Below, piece by piece: positions 1 to 8,413 of a DNA stretch of 28,401 nt; the stretch's first letter is position 1, and each line of letters begins with the position of its first letter. Location of the stretch: positions 1 through 28,401 of the IMG/VR virus record IMGVR_UViG_3300032182_000525; one strand, given 5' to 3'. Under the pieces are notes generated by a model. That model was not told the DNA's origin. It did no database searches and worked only from the letters and a program-made list of their open reading frames with translations. Origin of the DNA: a virus. A program made the position numbers and the translations under genes.

Positions 1-330
1 TATGATGGCAACCCAATCTATGGTCCATTTGCACATGAGAACCCATTAGATCAACAGTCTCCTATTGTTAGGATGACTTCTAGTTACGTTGCTAAAAATT
101 CTAGACAAGAAGGTCCATCTACAGCAACTTATCCTCTTGGAACTTTTATTGATGACTTCGAGTATCGCCATCGTAACGGATCTCTAGATCAAAACAATGG
201 TAGATTCTGCGTAACTCCTGATTTTCCACAAGGAACGTATGCATATTTCTTGACAATTGATTCATCACAGAATCCTGTATATCCATACATTATTGGAGAA
301 AATTACTATTCACTACCAGTAGATTCTAAT
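1..330 (+). other. YHYH-type domain, C-terminal part (cut by window edge)
   Basis: The first 24 codons and those after the ATG at 73 form one continuous domain: YDGNPIYGPFAHENP at residues 1-15, GTFIDDFEYRHRNGSLD around 48-64, CVTPDFPQGTYAY around 70-82 and PVYPYIIGENYY around 92-103. This order (DGxPIYGP, then LDxxNGRxxVTPxxPxGTYAY, then FPYxIG) is the one I know from YHYH proteins, a family found in marine bacteria and in structural proteins of marine phages. Its biochemical role is not established. The N-terminal half lies outside the window. Confidence 0.8.
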
Positions 331-3300
331 TACAACTCAAATCTCTCTCAAGATGATTTGCCACTAGATGCTAGGAGACTTTCTTTACCAGGAATTCCAA
401 CTAACGGTGGAAACGTTATTGCAAAAATTAAAGACGTAACTTCTGGAAGCATTGATTCTATTGAAGTCAGTTCTTCATCCGCAAACTTTAGTGTTGGATC
501 TGAATTATTCTTTGATAATTCTGGAACAAATGGATTTGGTGCAGAAGCAAGTGTATCATCTGTAAAAGGAAAGACTGTAAACTTCTTAGAGTCTCAGCAA
601 ACAAAAGCAACTAGATTAGAAATTATCTCTCCAGCATTCTTGTTTGCTGGAGATACTTTATCACAACCAGCAACAAATTCGTCTGGAGAAATTATTGGTG
701 ATGTATTAAATGATAATACTGTTGTTCTAAGAAACGTAACTGGTGTCTTTGACACAAGTAATACTTTCTCGGCATCTATTAAAGTATTGAGTTTGCTTCT
801 AGACAAACCATCTTCTTATGCTGCTGGTTCGATTTTAAAACTAACTGATGGTGCTATTGCAAAAGTTGCTTTTGGTGAAGTTCTAGAAACAACATCGGAA
901 TCCAATTTGGTGATTGTAAAGGTTCTTACACAAGTAGACTTTGATGGCAACCCATCTACTCCATTAGATACTCCAACTGGAACTGCACCTTATTATTTTG
1001 AAACTGAAGATAATTTAGCAGATCACTTCCTACAAAGTAATAGTCTATCAGACACATCTGGATCAAAAATTGTCAGCATCAATTCTTTGAGTGATGGACT
1101 AGAACCATTCGATGTAAACCAAAATGTAGCACTGGTAGAAACAGCACAAAACCATGGTGTTGGTTTAGACGATATTGTTAATGTTTCTATTAACCCAGAT
1201 GATTCTACAACTACACAAACATATTTTGTAAGAAAGAGAATCTATCAAAACCTTAAATTATCACAACCATCTATTGAGACTGCTGTAAATTATAGTGGTG
1301 TTGGTAGACTATTAAACCTAAACGTCGGATGGGACTATACGACTGGTAGTTATACCAATATTCCTCTGACAGGTGGTTCTGGATCTGGTGCTACAGCAAA
1401 TATTGTTGTTGGATCTGATGGATATGTTACCGACGTTCAAATTAGTGATGGTGGAACAGGATATAAGAGAGAAGACGTTTTATCAGTAGATGATGCCTCC
1501 CTCTCAAGATCTGCTGCTTCTACTAGCACACAGAGAGTTAAGTTGGTAGTTGATCATGTTGGAGTTTCGAGAGAAGCTACCAAAATTGTTTTGGATGATG
1601 CATCAAAATTTGTACAAAACGATCTATTTAAACTAGACGACGAGATTATCAAGATTGTCTCTATTAGTAGCAATACTGTAACAGTAGAAAGAGCACAAAA
1701 TAATACTACTGCTGTAGACCACTATGATAATGCAGCGGTATCTCTTTACAATGGAAGATATAATTTTAATGCAAACTTTACTATTAATGGTTGTGAGTCT
1801 GTAACTTATGATGCAGATACACAAATGCTATTTGTTGTGTATCCTTCTACCACCAACTTATCTGGATTACAACCAATTACAGATCTTTTCTCTTTCTTTG
1901 ATAATAGCACTCCACAAAGATTTGTTGACATCGTAGAAGCATCGGATGCTGTTAATAAGTTTGAATTTAGAAAGAACGGCACAACTGACTATGTAACAAA
2001 TCCAATTATTGAAGTCCAGGAGTATTACAAGTATAAGTTTGATACTTCAGATTCATCGCTATCTGGAACTTATCTTGACTTTAGCCCAAGTAAGAATTTT
2101 AACCTCATTCCTGTAGAGAGGGTTGAATCTTCTGTTCTGCCAGGAGCGGCAGGTGCATTTATTGATGTTAAGTTTGGATTTGGTGTTAGAAACGCAGCAA
2201 ATCAATATGATACTAAAACCTCTACAGATTTTAGCAATTACTACTATTTTGATAAAAATGGAATTTGTGAATCCGAAGGATCTTATCTAACAGTAATCAA
2301 TGATCCTTTGGTTGGAAGAAAAGTTGTAAATTATGTAACCCCAACTAGATTCTGTTATTCTTTAGACAAGTTGCCACAATGGGATGGTAGTGGATCTATT
2401 ACTTACACAACGTCATCTGCTTTTGCTGTTGGAGAAATTGCTTCGGTATCAATTACAAATATTGGAGACAATTACCAAAAAACTCCAATTGTAACTGGTG
2501 TTCTTCCTGCACCAGATAATATTGCAACTGCAACAGTATTGTATGATGATTATACAGAAACTATTGTTGGAGTTAGAGTAGACACAAAGGGTGCAAATTA
2601 TTCAAATCCAAAAGTTGTAATTACTGATGGTGATGGAAGAGATGCTACATTCAATGTAATTTCTAGAAATGGAGAAATTTTAGATATTAGAGTTAAGAAT
2701 AGAGGCAAAGGATATACTGCTGCACCATCTATTGCTATTGTAGAGAGTGATGCATTTATCTTTACTAAAGGTGCAAAGATTGGTGTTCCTAAAAATGTCT
2801 CTATTATCAGAAATGGTGGTTCTTTCCACAAAGATAAAACCCTGTATTCTGATTACAGTTCTCCATATACATTCATTTTAAATAATTATCCCGATAATGC
2901 ATTCAAGCAAGGTGAGGTAGTAATTCAAAGAATTAATAATGTAGAAGTTGCCAGAGGATATGTTGCTATTGGTGGATGGCGTGAAGGATCTAACTTATTG
3001 AAGGTCGAAAGAATCCAAGGTAAGTTTAGAGAGAATTTTACAATTCAGAGTTTGAAGACAGGAAATTCTGGTTTGATTACAGGAACTTTTGTAACTCTGT
3101 TCAATCCAGATATTACTTCTACTTATGATAATCAAGGATACTACACCTCAGATAAGGGACGAATTGGTAACTCTAACCAGAGAATTACTGATTCCTTCTT
3201 CTATCAAGACTATTCATATGTAATTAAGTCTAGAACATCTATCAATGTTTGGAGAGACTTAATTAAGAGTACAACTCACCCAGCAGGTATGAAACTGTTT

Positions 3301-6300
3301 GGTGAAGTTATTGTAGATCCGAAAGCATCTGCAGAGATGCCAGTAACTTCGCCAAAATCAAGTCACTTTACTGTTCTTGAGTTGGGTGCTAATGCTTCTA
3401 TTGTTTCTCAGAATACAAGAAGAGTTATTACTCAGAGCATTCAAAGAGTAGAGGATTATAGATCTAGAGAAGGCACAGGTTCTGTATCAGTTCAGGAGTT
3501 TAATTTTACAGATTTACTTGCTTCAGAAGTAAAACTTAGTGCTAACTTTGATGGAGAGTTTAATTCTAGTGGTCAACTGGTTGGAACAAAAACTTTCCAA
3601 TTAGTAGATCCTTCAAACAATCCTGTTGTTCCATATAACGATCAAGCACTTGTTATTACACTAGATGGTGTAATTCAAGAACCAGGAGTTGCATTTACAG
3701 TTTCTGGAAGTTCTATTACTTTTGCGGCACCACCTTTAGGTCAGCAAACTGTTGAGGGACAACTTGTTCCCCAACAAAAATTCTTGGGTAAAGTATTTGG
3801 TTTTAGATCAAATGCTGAGAATGCTAAGGTACTCAAAAAAGTTAAGAATATCTATCAGAGAAATGGTAGATGGTTGGATGCAGCAAATCAAATTAGACTT
3901 AATACAGATTTTATTGTTCTAGAAACTGTTGGTTGGTTTGAAACGACATACTCCACCATCATCAATAACAACACAATTCCTTGGAATATCTTAGAACAGA
4001 GATTCAAAGAAGATGTAAGATTAATTTTACAAGCAGTTGAGCATGATATTAGATTTGGTGGTAATGCAAAATCAGTTGATTATGCTACAAACTATTCTGA
4101 CACATATAGTGGATATGAAACATATATCAAATATGCGTTTGATTATGCAATCAGACTTGCGAAGTTTGCAACATTAAATTGGGATTGGACAACTAAAAAT
4201 GCTTCGTTTACAGCAGGAAGCAACTTGCTTACAGTTCCAGACACTAGTAGAATTCCTGTTGGAGCAAAAATTAGTGCGGGTAAATCAATTCCTTGGGCAA
4301 ATAATGTTACTGTTGAAGAAATTATTTCTCCAACAAAGATTAGAATGTCTGCTACTGCTTTGTTTGATAGTGGTGTACCACCAACAAACACTGCTGGTCC
4401 TGGTATAACACTCTATAGTGGAACACAAACTGGTAACGTAACTAGTCCTACTGCTATTGCTGGTGTTCAACCACCCAATAGCTACGGCATTGGACCTGGA
4501 CTTACACTTACAGTACCACCATTGTTCACTGTCTTAGATCAAGTTACCTTTATCATGTCTGGTATTAATAATGGTACTTTCTATGATGCATCAAATACCA
4601 TCAATGCAAACAGACCATATATTACAGACTATGCTGTAAACTGGGCAAAGGCAACTTATCCTGCTATCAACTGGACTTCAAAAGAAACTAAGTGTCGTAG
4701 AGATATTGGATTCTTACTGGATGCAGTCATTAAGCATTTGAGATTTGGTGGAAATGCAGATCTTGTTGAATTTGCAGAATTGTATTTCCTTGGAAGTCAA
4801 CTACAGTATGTTAATAATCAATTAACAGAAACTCTAGCAACATTTAGAAAGGTTATTGTTGAACTCTGTGTTCAAGCAATGCGTCAAACCTTGAGTGGTA
4901 GCAATCCATATACTAATATCACTCCAGTAATTGATAATAATATTATTACAGATGCTCTATCACCAACTTGTGCAGAAGTTGAGTCTACACTCAATACTTT
5001 CTATGATATTATCGAGACCATCTTTAATACTGGACCCTCTGTAATTCAACCAACCTCATTGAATCAGAATAAGGCAGGAAGATTTACAGCTCTAACTCCA
5101 ATCACAAATTACAATATTATTCCAGATACTCTGCTTCCATTCCAAGAATGTGAAGATGTTATTTCTGCTGTTGCTTCTCTACAAGCAAATATTAGTAATG
5201 CTATTGATAAGCAGTCTGTAACAAGAACAACACCCGATTACATCGATGGAGAAACTAAGATCTTTGATCTATATTGGGAAGATGGAAGTGATGTTCTATT
5301 AGATGGTCCAGAGGATAATTTATTCGTTGCTCTAAATGGAGTATTACAGAGACCACAGTTTGCTCTAGACGATCCTGCTTTTGATGCATACTTTATCGAT
5401 AGAACTAAAACACCAAACCAAATTGTATTTGATTCTCCACCAATCTGGGATCAAGATTTCTCTGCTTTGACAATTGGAGAGGCAACAGCAGTAGAAAAAT
5501 TCTTTGCTTATAATGTTGGGTCTTACAGAAGATTTACAACAGATAAGTCCCTCATCGCTGTTGCTGACAGTTCATTTGCAGGACCATTCTTAATTGTTTC
5601 AATTGAAGATGGTAAAGTTCTTAATGTTGATGATGAGGACTTCCTAGTTGTTCTGGTCAATGGCGTGATTCAAGAATATGGATCTGCATTTACTGTAAGC
5701 GGACCTGCAATTACATTCAAATATCCACTAAGAAAAGAAGACGTTGTTGATATCAGATTGCTTTATGGTAAAGAATATGAAAAGACAGTAACTTTCTATG
5801 ATCACGAACCAGGAAGTTACTTATTAGAAAAAACTATTCGTGTCGATGATTCTAACAGATCTGTTTGGTATGAGTTTAATAATTGGTGGAATGCGAAAAA
5901 ACCAGTTCCTACTGATTGGAGTAATGTATACATCTATCAACAAAGAACTAATGGATCACAAAATCCAATTGGAAAACTTATTAATTATTGGTGGAATGGT
6001 GGTTACTTCTATGTAAGCACTAGATCTAACAACAACATTCTAGAATCTGAACTCTTATCATTTGGTGTACTTCAAAGTCCAAATGGTCCTGTATTTACAA
6101 TTAATCCACTATCAAATGCATTTGCACTGACAACTGAAAATGTTGGATCGGATGGTATTACTGAGTTGAGCAGAGAGTCTCAGACTTGGTATAAAAATGA
6201 TGTAGCATTTACAAAAGATGCTCTACAGAAAAAGGGATTCTTTAAGATTGCCCCTGGTGATAGAGTTAAGATTGATGGTGAAAAAACTTTCAGAACTATC

Positions 6301-8358
6301 AAGAAAGTTGCTGATAGTATCTACGCAAAAGAGTATAGAACTAATAAGGACGTAACTTCTGATCATTATGGCGATTATACAGTAACTCCATACAATGATA
6401 TTACCCGTGGTGAAGGACTCAGTGTAGTTGCCAACATGAGAGGTTCTGCAAACCTCATTTCGAGAGCTGATCGTGGCGAAAATTATTCTGATGAGAATGG
6501 AATTACATGTACTGGAGGCACTGGATCTGGATTAACTGTTAATATTACAGTTAACAATGGAGAAGTTGACACCATTACTGTAGTAAACAAAGGATCTGAT
6601 TACACTATTGGTGATGAAATTACTATCCCACAAACAGGTTCTAATGGAGAAGCTACTTTTAGAATTAGCAGTTTAATTGATGCTTACGTTCATACATTAA
6701 CTTGGAATAAAAAAGTTCAACGTGCAGATGGAACTTTTAGTGAACCAACTGCTTATCAGTATTATACTGCTCCACTTCTTGAGTTTAGACCAAAGAGTGG
6801 TAGTGGTGGTGGTGCAAAAGCACAAGTAATTGTAAGTAATGGTCATGTAGTTTCTGTTGAACTTCTAGATGGTGGAAGTGGATATGCAGAAGCGCCAAAA
6901 GTTGTAGTAACAAGACAGTACAAAATTGTACGAGACAATGATGTTGAAGTCAACGTAATCAAAGTTGGCATTAACAAAGTTATCAAGCAGTCTCTTACAA
7001 TCTCTAGCACCATTGATCAAATTTCCCTGCCACCACCAGGACTTGCTCTTATTTCTACTATTGTTCTAGATTCTGTACAGAACGTCCAAGACAATATTAT
7101 TGAAAATATTTGGCCAGAGGCAGAAGATGTTGAAATGCCTGTTGGTGCTGAGCAACCAGGGGCACAACAAGTTTACAGATCTATTGATAGAGTAGAAACT
7201 ATCGATGTTGGTGAACAGAAGAGAGTTGTAAAAGAACTCACTTCACTGCTGTTTACCGCTGGTGTCAACGTACTTACATCTTCTACTCTCACTACAAACA
7301 AAGAAATCACAACATCTATTGTTCGTGAGATTGATAATACACGCTTTGAAAGCGTTGTATATAATGCACCTGCTGCTACACTACAAATTCCTCTCAGTAT
7401 TGGGGATACTATTGTATACATCCCAGATACAAGCAAGTTTGACAGCAGTGGAAAACTTCTTGTTGGAAATGAAGTCATCTACTACCCACGCAAGTATGAC
7501 GATCGTTTCCTCTTCTGTAAGAGAGGAGTTGATGGAACTACTGAACAAAATTGGTCAGCAGGAACATTTATCCGCCAGATCGAAGATTATGTATCCGTTG
7601 TTCCTGGTGGTGTCAACGTTATCAGTAGTTCTTCTTCTACTGCTGGTCCAACTGCACAACCAGGAGCAGAAATCTTTAGACAAACTAGTGCTTCTGGATC
7701 TGCACTAGAACCTCTTGCAGTTGTAACTCTGCCAGATACTACTAAGACAGAACTACTAATCTTTACACCTGAGTCTGGATTAGTTGATTATTTTATTGAG
7801 GATGTATTCTGGACAAACCCTGTAGTCACCAGAAATAATGGTAACGTAACCCTGGTTTCAAAAACTGTGACACAGAGATCTGGAAATATTATTAACGTTA
7901 AGAACCAAAACTTTGGAGTTCTAACTTATACTGGTAGATATAAAGTTGGTAACCTTGGACATAATATTGGAAGATTTAATGCATTACTTGATGATGGATC
8001 TGCAAATGTCTCTAATATGACTTTGCAAGAAATGGATAGATATTTTGCTGATGTCACACTCAAAGACTTTACTGATCGCGCAGAATCTAACTTTACCAGA
8101 TCTGGAATTTACTGGAATTTAGCGAATGCTTCATTCCAAAATCCAGTTGCAATTGTGCAATCTACTGGTGCTGTAGTACCAACTGTATTTGTACAAGACA
8201 CAACGTACTTCCCAGTATCTGGTTACTTGTTCACTTCTGCTGGATCTGTTATTCAATATACTGGAAAAACAGCAACAGCCTTTACAGGATGTACTGTTGT
8301 TAGGGGAGCATCTATCGTCACAAGTGGCGATGAAATTGTCCCTCATGTAATTTCCTAA
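1..8358 (+). CDS. Giant virion structural protein with YHYH domain, 5' end missing
   Basis: The frame is open from base 1 to a TAA at 8356-8358, giving 2785 codons; the first ATG (73) is internal, because the codons before it read YDGNPIYGPFAHENP, the signature of a YHYH-family domain. That domain continues with CVTPDFPQGTYAY (about residues 70-82, window numbering) and PVYPYIIG. Beyond it the protein is a chain of small modules: Gly/Ser GSGY beta repeats (about residues 458-497, 814-915, 2170-2305), three LxGVxQ hairpin modules (1214-1923), two helical units ending in RFGGNA (about 1290-1700) and three TTIxVxDxSxF modules (about 519-580, 2459-2525, 2725-2785). SYVIKSRTSINVWRDLI followed by HPAGMKLFGEV (about 1075-1105) is a motif I know from marine phage structural proteins. 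It directly precedes the gp8 gene, the slot of T4 gene 7 (baseplate wedge initiator), so a baseplate role is plausible by position only; I see no gp7 sequence signature. No signal peptide or membrane segment is visible. Structural role is fairly sure, exact role is not. Confidence 0.9.
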   Translation, partial: YDGNPIYGPFAHENPLDQQSPIVRMTSSYVAKNSRQEGPSTATYPLGTFIDDFEYRHRNGSLDQNNGRFCVTPDFPQGTYAYFLTIDSSQNPVYPYIIGENYYSLPVDSNYNSNLSQDDLPLDARRLSLPGIPTNGGNVIAKIKDVTSGSIDSIEVSSSSANFSVGSELFFDNSGTNGFGAEASVSSVKGKTVNFLESQQTKATRLEIISPAFLFAGDTLSQPATNSSGEIIGDVLNDNTVVLRNVTGVFDTSNTFSASIKVLSLLLDKPSSYAAGSILKLTDGAIAKVAFGEVLETTSESNLVIVKVLTQVDFDGNPSTPLDTPTGTAPYYFETEDNLADHFLQSNSLSDTSGSKIVSINSLSDGLEPFDVNQNVALVETAQNHGVGLDDIVNVSINPDDSTTTQTYFVRKRIYQNLKLSQPSIETAVNYSGVGRLLNLNVGWDYTTGSYTNIPLTGGSGSGATANIVVGSDGYVTDVQISDGGTGYKREDVLSVDDASLSRSAASTSTQRVKLVVDHVGVSREATKIVLDDASKFVQNDLFKLDDEIIKIVSISSNTVTVERAQNNTTAVDHYDNAAVSLYNGRYNFNANFTINGCESVTYDADTQMLFVVYPSTTNLSGLQPITDLFSFFDNSTPQRFVDIVEASDAVNKFEFRKNGTTDYVTNPIIEVQEYYKYKFDTSDSSLSGTYLDFSPSKNFNLIPVERVESSVLPGAAGAFIDVKFGFGVRNAANQYDTKTSTDFSNYYYFDKNGICESEGSYLTVINDPLVGRKVVNYVTPTRFCYSLDKLPQWDGSGSITYTTSSAFAVGEIASVSITNIGDNYQKTPIVTGVLPAPDNIATATVLYDDYTETIVGVRVDTKGANYSNPKVVITDGDGRDATFNVISRNGEILDIRVKNRGKGYTAAPSIAIVESDAFIFTKGAKIGVPKNVSIIRNGGSFHKDKTLYSDYSSPYTFILNNYPDNAFKQGEVVIQRINNVEVARGYVAIGGWREGSNLLKVERIQGKFRENFTIQSLKTGNSGLITGTFVTLFNPDITSTYDNQGYYTSDKGRIGNSNQRITDSFFYQDYSYVIKSRTSINVWRDLIKSTTHPAGMKLFGEVIVDPKASAEMPVTSPKSSHFTVLELGANASIVSQNTRRVITQSIQRVEDYRSREGTGSVSVQEFNFTDLLASEVKLSANFDGEFNSSGQLVGTKTFQLVDPSNNPVVPYNDQALVITLDGVIQEPGVAFTVSGSSITFAAPPLGQQTVEGQLVPQQKFLGKVFGFRSNAENAKVLKKVKNIYQRNGRWLDAANQIRLNTDFIVLETVGWFETTYSTIINNNTIPWNILEQRFKEDVRLILQAVEHDIRFGGNAKSVDYATNYSDTYSGYETYIKYAFDYAIRLAKFATLNWDWTTKNASFTAGSNLLTVPDTSRIPVGAKISAGKSIPWANNVTVEEIISPTKIRMSATALFDSGVPPTNTAGPGITLYSGTQTGNVTSPTAIAGVQPPNSYGIGPGLTLTVPPLFTVLDQVTFIMSGINNGTFYDASNTINANRPYITDYAVNWAKATYPAINWTSKETKCRRDIGFLLDAVIKHLRFGGNADLVEFAELYFLGSQLQYVNNQLTETLATFRKVIVELCVQAMRQTLSGSNPYTNITPVIDNNIITDALSPTCAEVESTLNTFYDIIETIFNTGPSVIQPTSLNQNKAGRFTALTPITNYNIIPDTLLPFQECEDVISAVASLQANISNAIDKQSVTRTTPDYIDGETKIFDLYWEDGSDVLLDGPEDNLFVALNGVLQRPQFALDDPAFDAYFIDRTKTPNQIVFDSPPIWDQDFSALTIGEATAVEKFFAYNVGSYRRFTTDKSLIAVADSSFAGPFLIVSIEDGKVLNVDDEDFLVVLVNGVIQEYGSAFTVSGPAITFKYPLRKEDVVDIRLLYGKEYEKTVTFYDHEPGSYLLEKTIRVDDSNRSVWYEFNNWWNAKKPVPTDWSNVYIYQQRTNGSQNPIGKLINYWWNGGYFYVSTRSNNNILESELLSFGVLQSPNGPVFTINPLSNAFALTTENVGSDGITELSRESQTWYKNDVAFTKDALQKKGFFKIAPGDRVKIDGEKTFRTIKKVADSIYAKEYRTNKDVTSDHYGDYTVTPYNDITRGEGLSVVANMRGSANLISRADRGENYSDENGITCTGGTGSGLTVNITVNNGEVDTITVVNKGSDYTIGDEITIPQTGSNGEATFRISSLIDAYVHTLTWNKKVQRADGTFSEPTAYQYYTAPLLEFRPKSGSGGGAKAQVIVSNGHVVSVELLDGGSGYAEAPKVVVTRQYKIVRDNDVEVNVIKVGINKVIKQSLTISSTIDQISLPPPGLALISTIVLDSVQNVQDNIIENIWPEAEDVEMPVGAEQPGAQQVYRSIDRVETIDVGEQKRVVKELTSLLFTAGVNVLTSSTLTTNKEITTSIVREIDNTRFESVVYNAPAATLQIPLSIGDTIVYIPDTSKFDSSGKLLVGNEVIYYPRKYDDRFLFCKRGVDGTTEQNWSAGTFIRQIEDYVSVVPGGVNVISSSSSTAGPTAQPGAEIFRQTSASGSALEPLAVVTLPDTTKTELLIFTPESGLVDYFIEDVFWTNPVVTRNNGNVTLVSKTVTQRSGNIINVKNQNFGVLTYTGRYKVGNLGHNIGRFNALLDDGSANVSNMTLQEMDRYFADVTLKDFTDRAESNFTRSGIYWNLANASFQNPVAIVQSTGAVVPTVFVQDTTYFPVSGYLFTSAGSVIQYTGKTATAFTGCTVVRGASIVTSGDEIVPHVIS
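1372..1491 (+). repeat. GSGY-type beta repeat, copy in the left-edge giant gene
   Basis: Encodes a Gly/Ser-rich entry (GGSGSGATANIVV), a turn (GSDGYVTDVQI) and the signature SDGGTGYKRED. The same plan, G-G-S-G-A-x-A then G-x-V-x-x-V-x-I then GSGY followed by a Pro/Asp turn, recurs in four other proteins of this window. It is a protein-level repeat; the DNA copies have diverged. Confidence 0.75.
2440..2745 (+). repeat. Three consecutive GSGY-type beta repeats
   Basis: Three signatures follow each other at about 35-50 residue spacing: SITNIGDNYQKTP, RVDTKGANYSNPKVVI and RVKNRGKGYTAAPSIAI. Between them lie short beta-prone stretches with Gly-Asp turns. This is the longest run of the repeat in this gene and suggests a small solenoid or beta-roll segment. 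Function unknown. Confidence 0.7.
3871..4190 (+). repeat. Helical RxDI...FGGN unit, copy A
   Basis: Encodes a helical segment beginning LDAANQIRLNTDFIVLET and continuing EDVRLILQAVEHDIRFGGNA, then YIKYAFDYAIRLAKFATLNW. It matches the copy at 4597-5040 and two copies in the right-edge gene. This copy lacks the Cys that opens the central helix in the other three. Confidence 0.65.
4597..5040 (+). repeat. Helical CRRDI...FGGN unit, copy B
   Basis: Encodes NRPYITDYAVNWAKATYP, then CRRDIGFLLDAVIKHLRFGG, then a helix with ELCVQAMRQTLSG and a closing segment PTCAEVESTLNTFYDIIETI. The order (NRxxI helix, CRRDI helix ending in GGN, AM/W helix, C-x2-V-x-S-x-I helix) equals that of the units at 26100-26872 and 26880-27369 in the right-edge gene. 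Confidence 0.7.
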
Positions 8359-8365
8359 ATATTGC

Positions 8366-8379
8366 TATAAATATAAATA
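8366..8379 (+). promoter_or_regulatory. Twin overlapping T4-type late promoter motifs for gene 8
   Basis: TATAAATA occurs at 8366-8373 and again at 8372-8379, sharing two bases. This is the T4 late promoter -10 element, read by the phage late sigma factor gp55 with the gp45 clamp. The motifs lie 35-48 bp upstream of the gene 8 ATG, just after the stop of the preceding gene, so transcription would start in the short leader. Which copy is used cannot be told from sequence. Confidence 0.75.
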
Positions 8380-8413
8380 ACTCAGGCACAACCCACGTCG
8401 GAACGAAAAACAA

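Larger units (their letters stand above)
3643..5769 (+). repeat. Three dispersed LxGVxQ hairpin modules
   Basis: Three copies of a short beta module lie at about 3643-3750 (ITLDGVIQEPGVAFTVSG, then ITFAAPP), 5314-5445 (ALNGVLQRPQFALDD, then IVFDSPP) and 5641-5769 (VLVNGVIQEYGSAFTVSG, then ITFKYPL). The pattern, hydrophobic strand, N/DGVxQ turn, FTVSG strand, IxF strand and Pro, is common in phage tail and fibre proteins. Copies one and three share the string AFTVSG and are the closest pair. Confidence 0.65.

Noticed and set aside
942-980. Short DNA similarity to the window start (GATGGCAACCCA at both)
   Set aside because: Only about 12 bases match and the protein context differs (FDGNPSTPLD against YDGNPIYGPF); likely chance in similar codon use.
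3831-3842. A-run in CTCAAAAAAGTT as a possible programmed frameshift site
   Set aside because: The reading frame continues for more than 4 kb with coherent modules, the A-run is not in X-XXY-YYZ register for the zero frame, and no downstream stem is obvious.
7262-7708. 148-residue + strand reading frame inside the left-edge gene
   Set aside because: It lies wholly inside an open, module-rich frame, has a Leu-rich and low-complexity composition typical of a shifted frame, and no ribosome binding site supports it.
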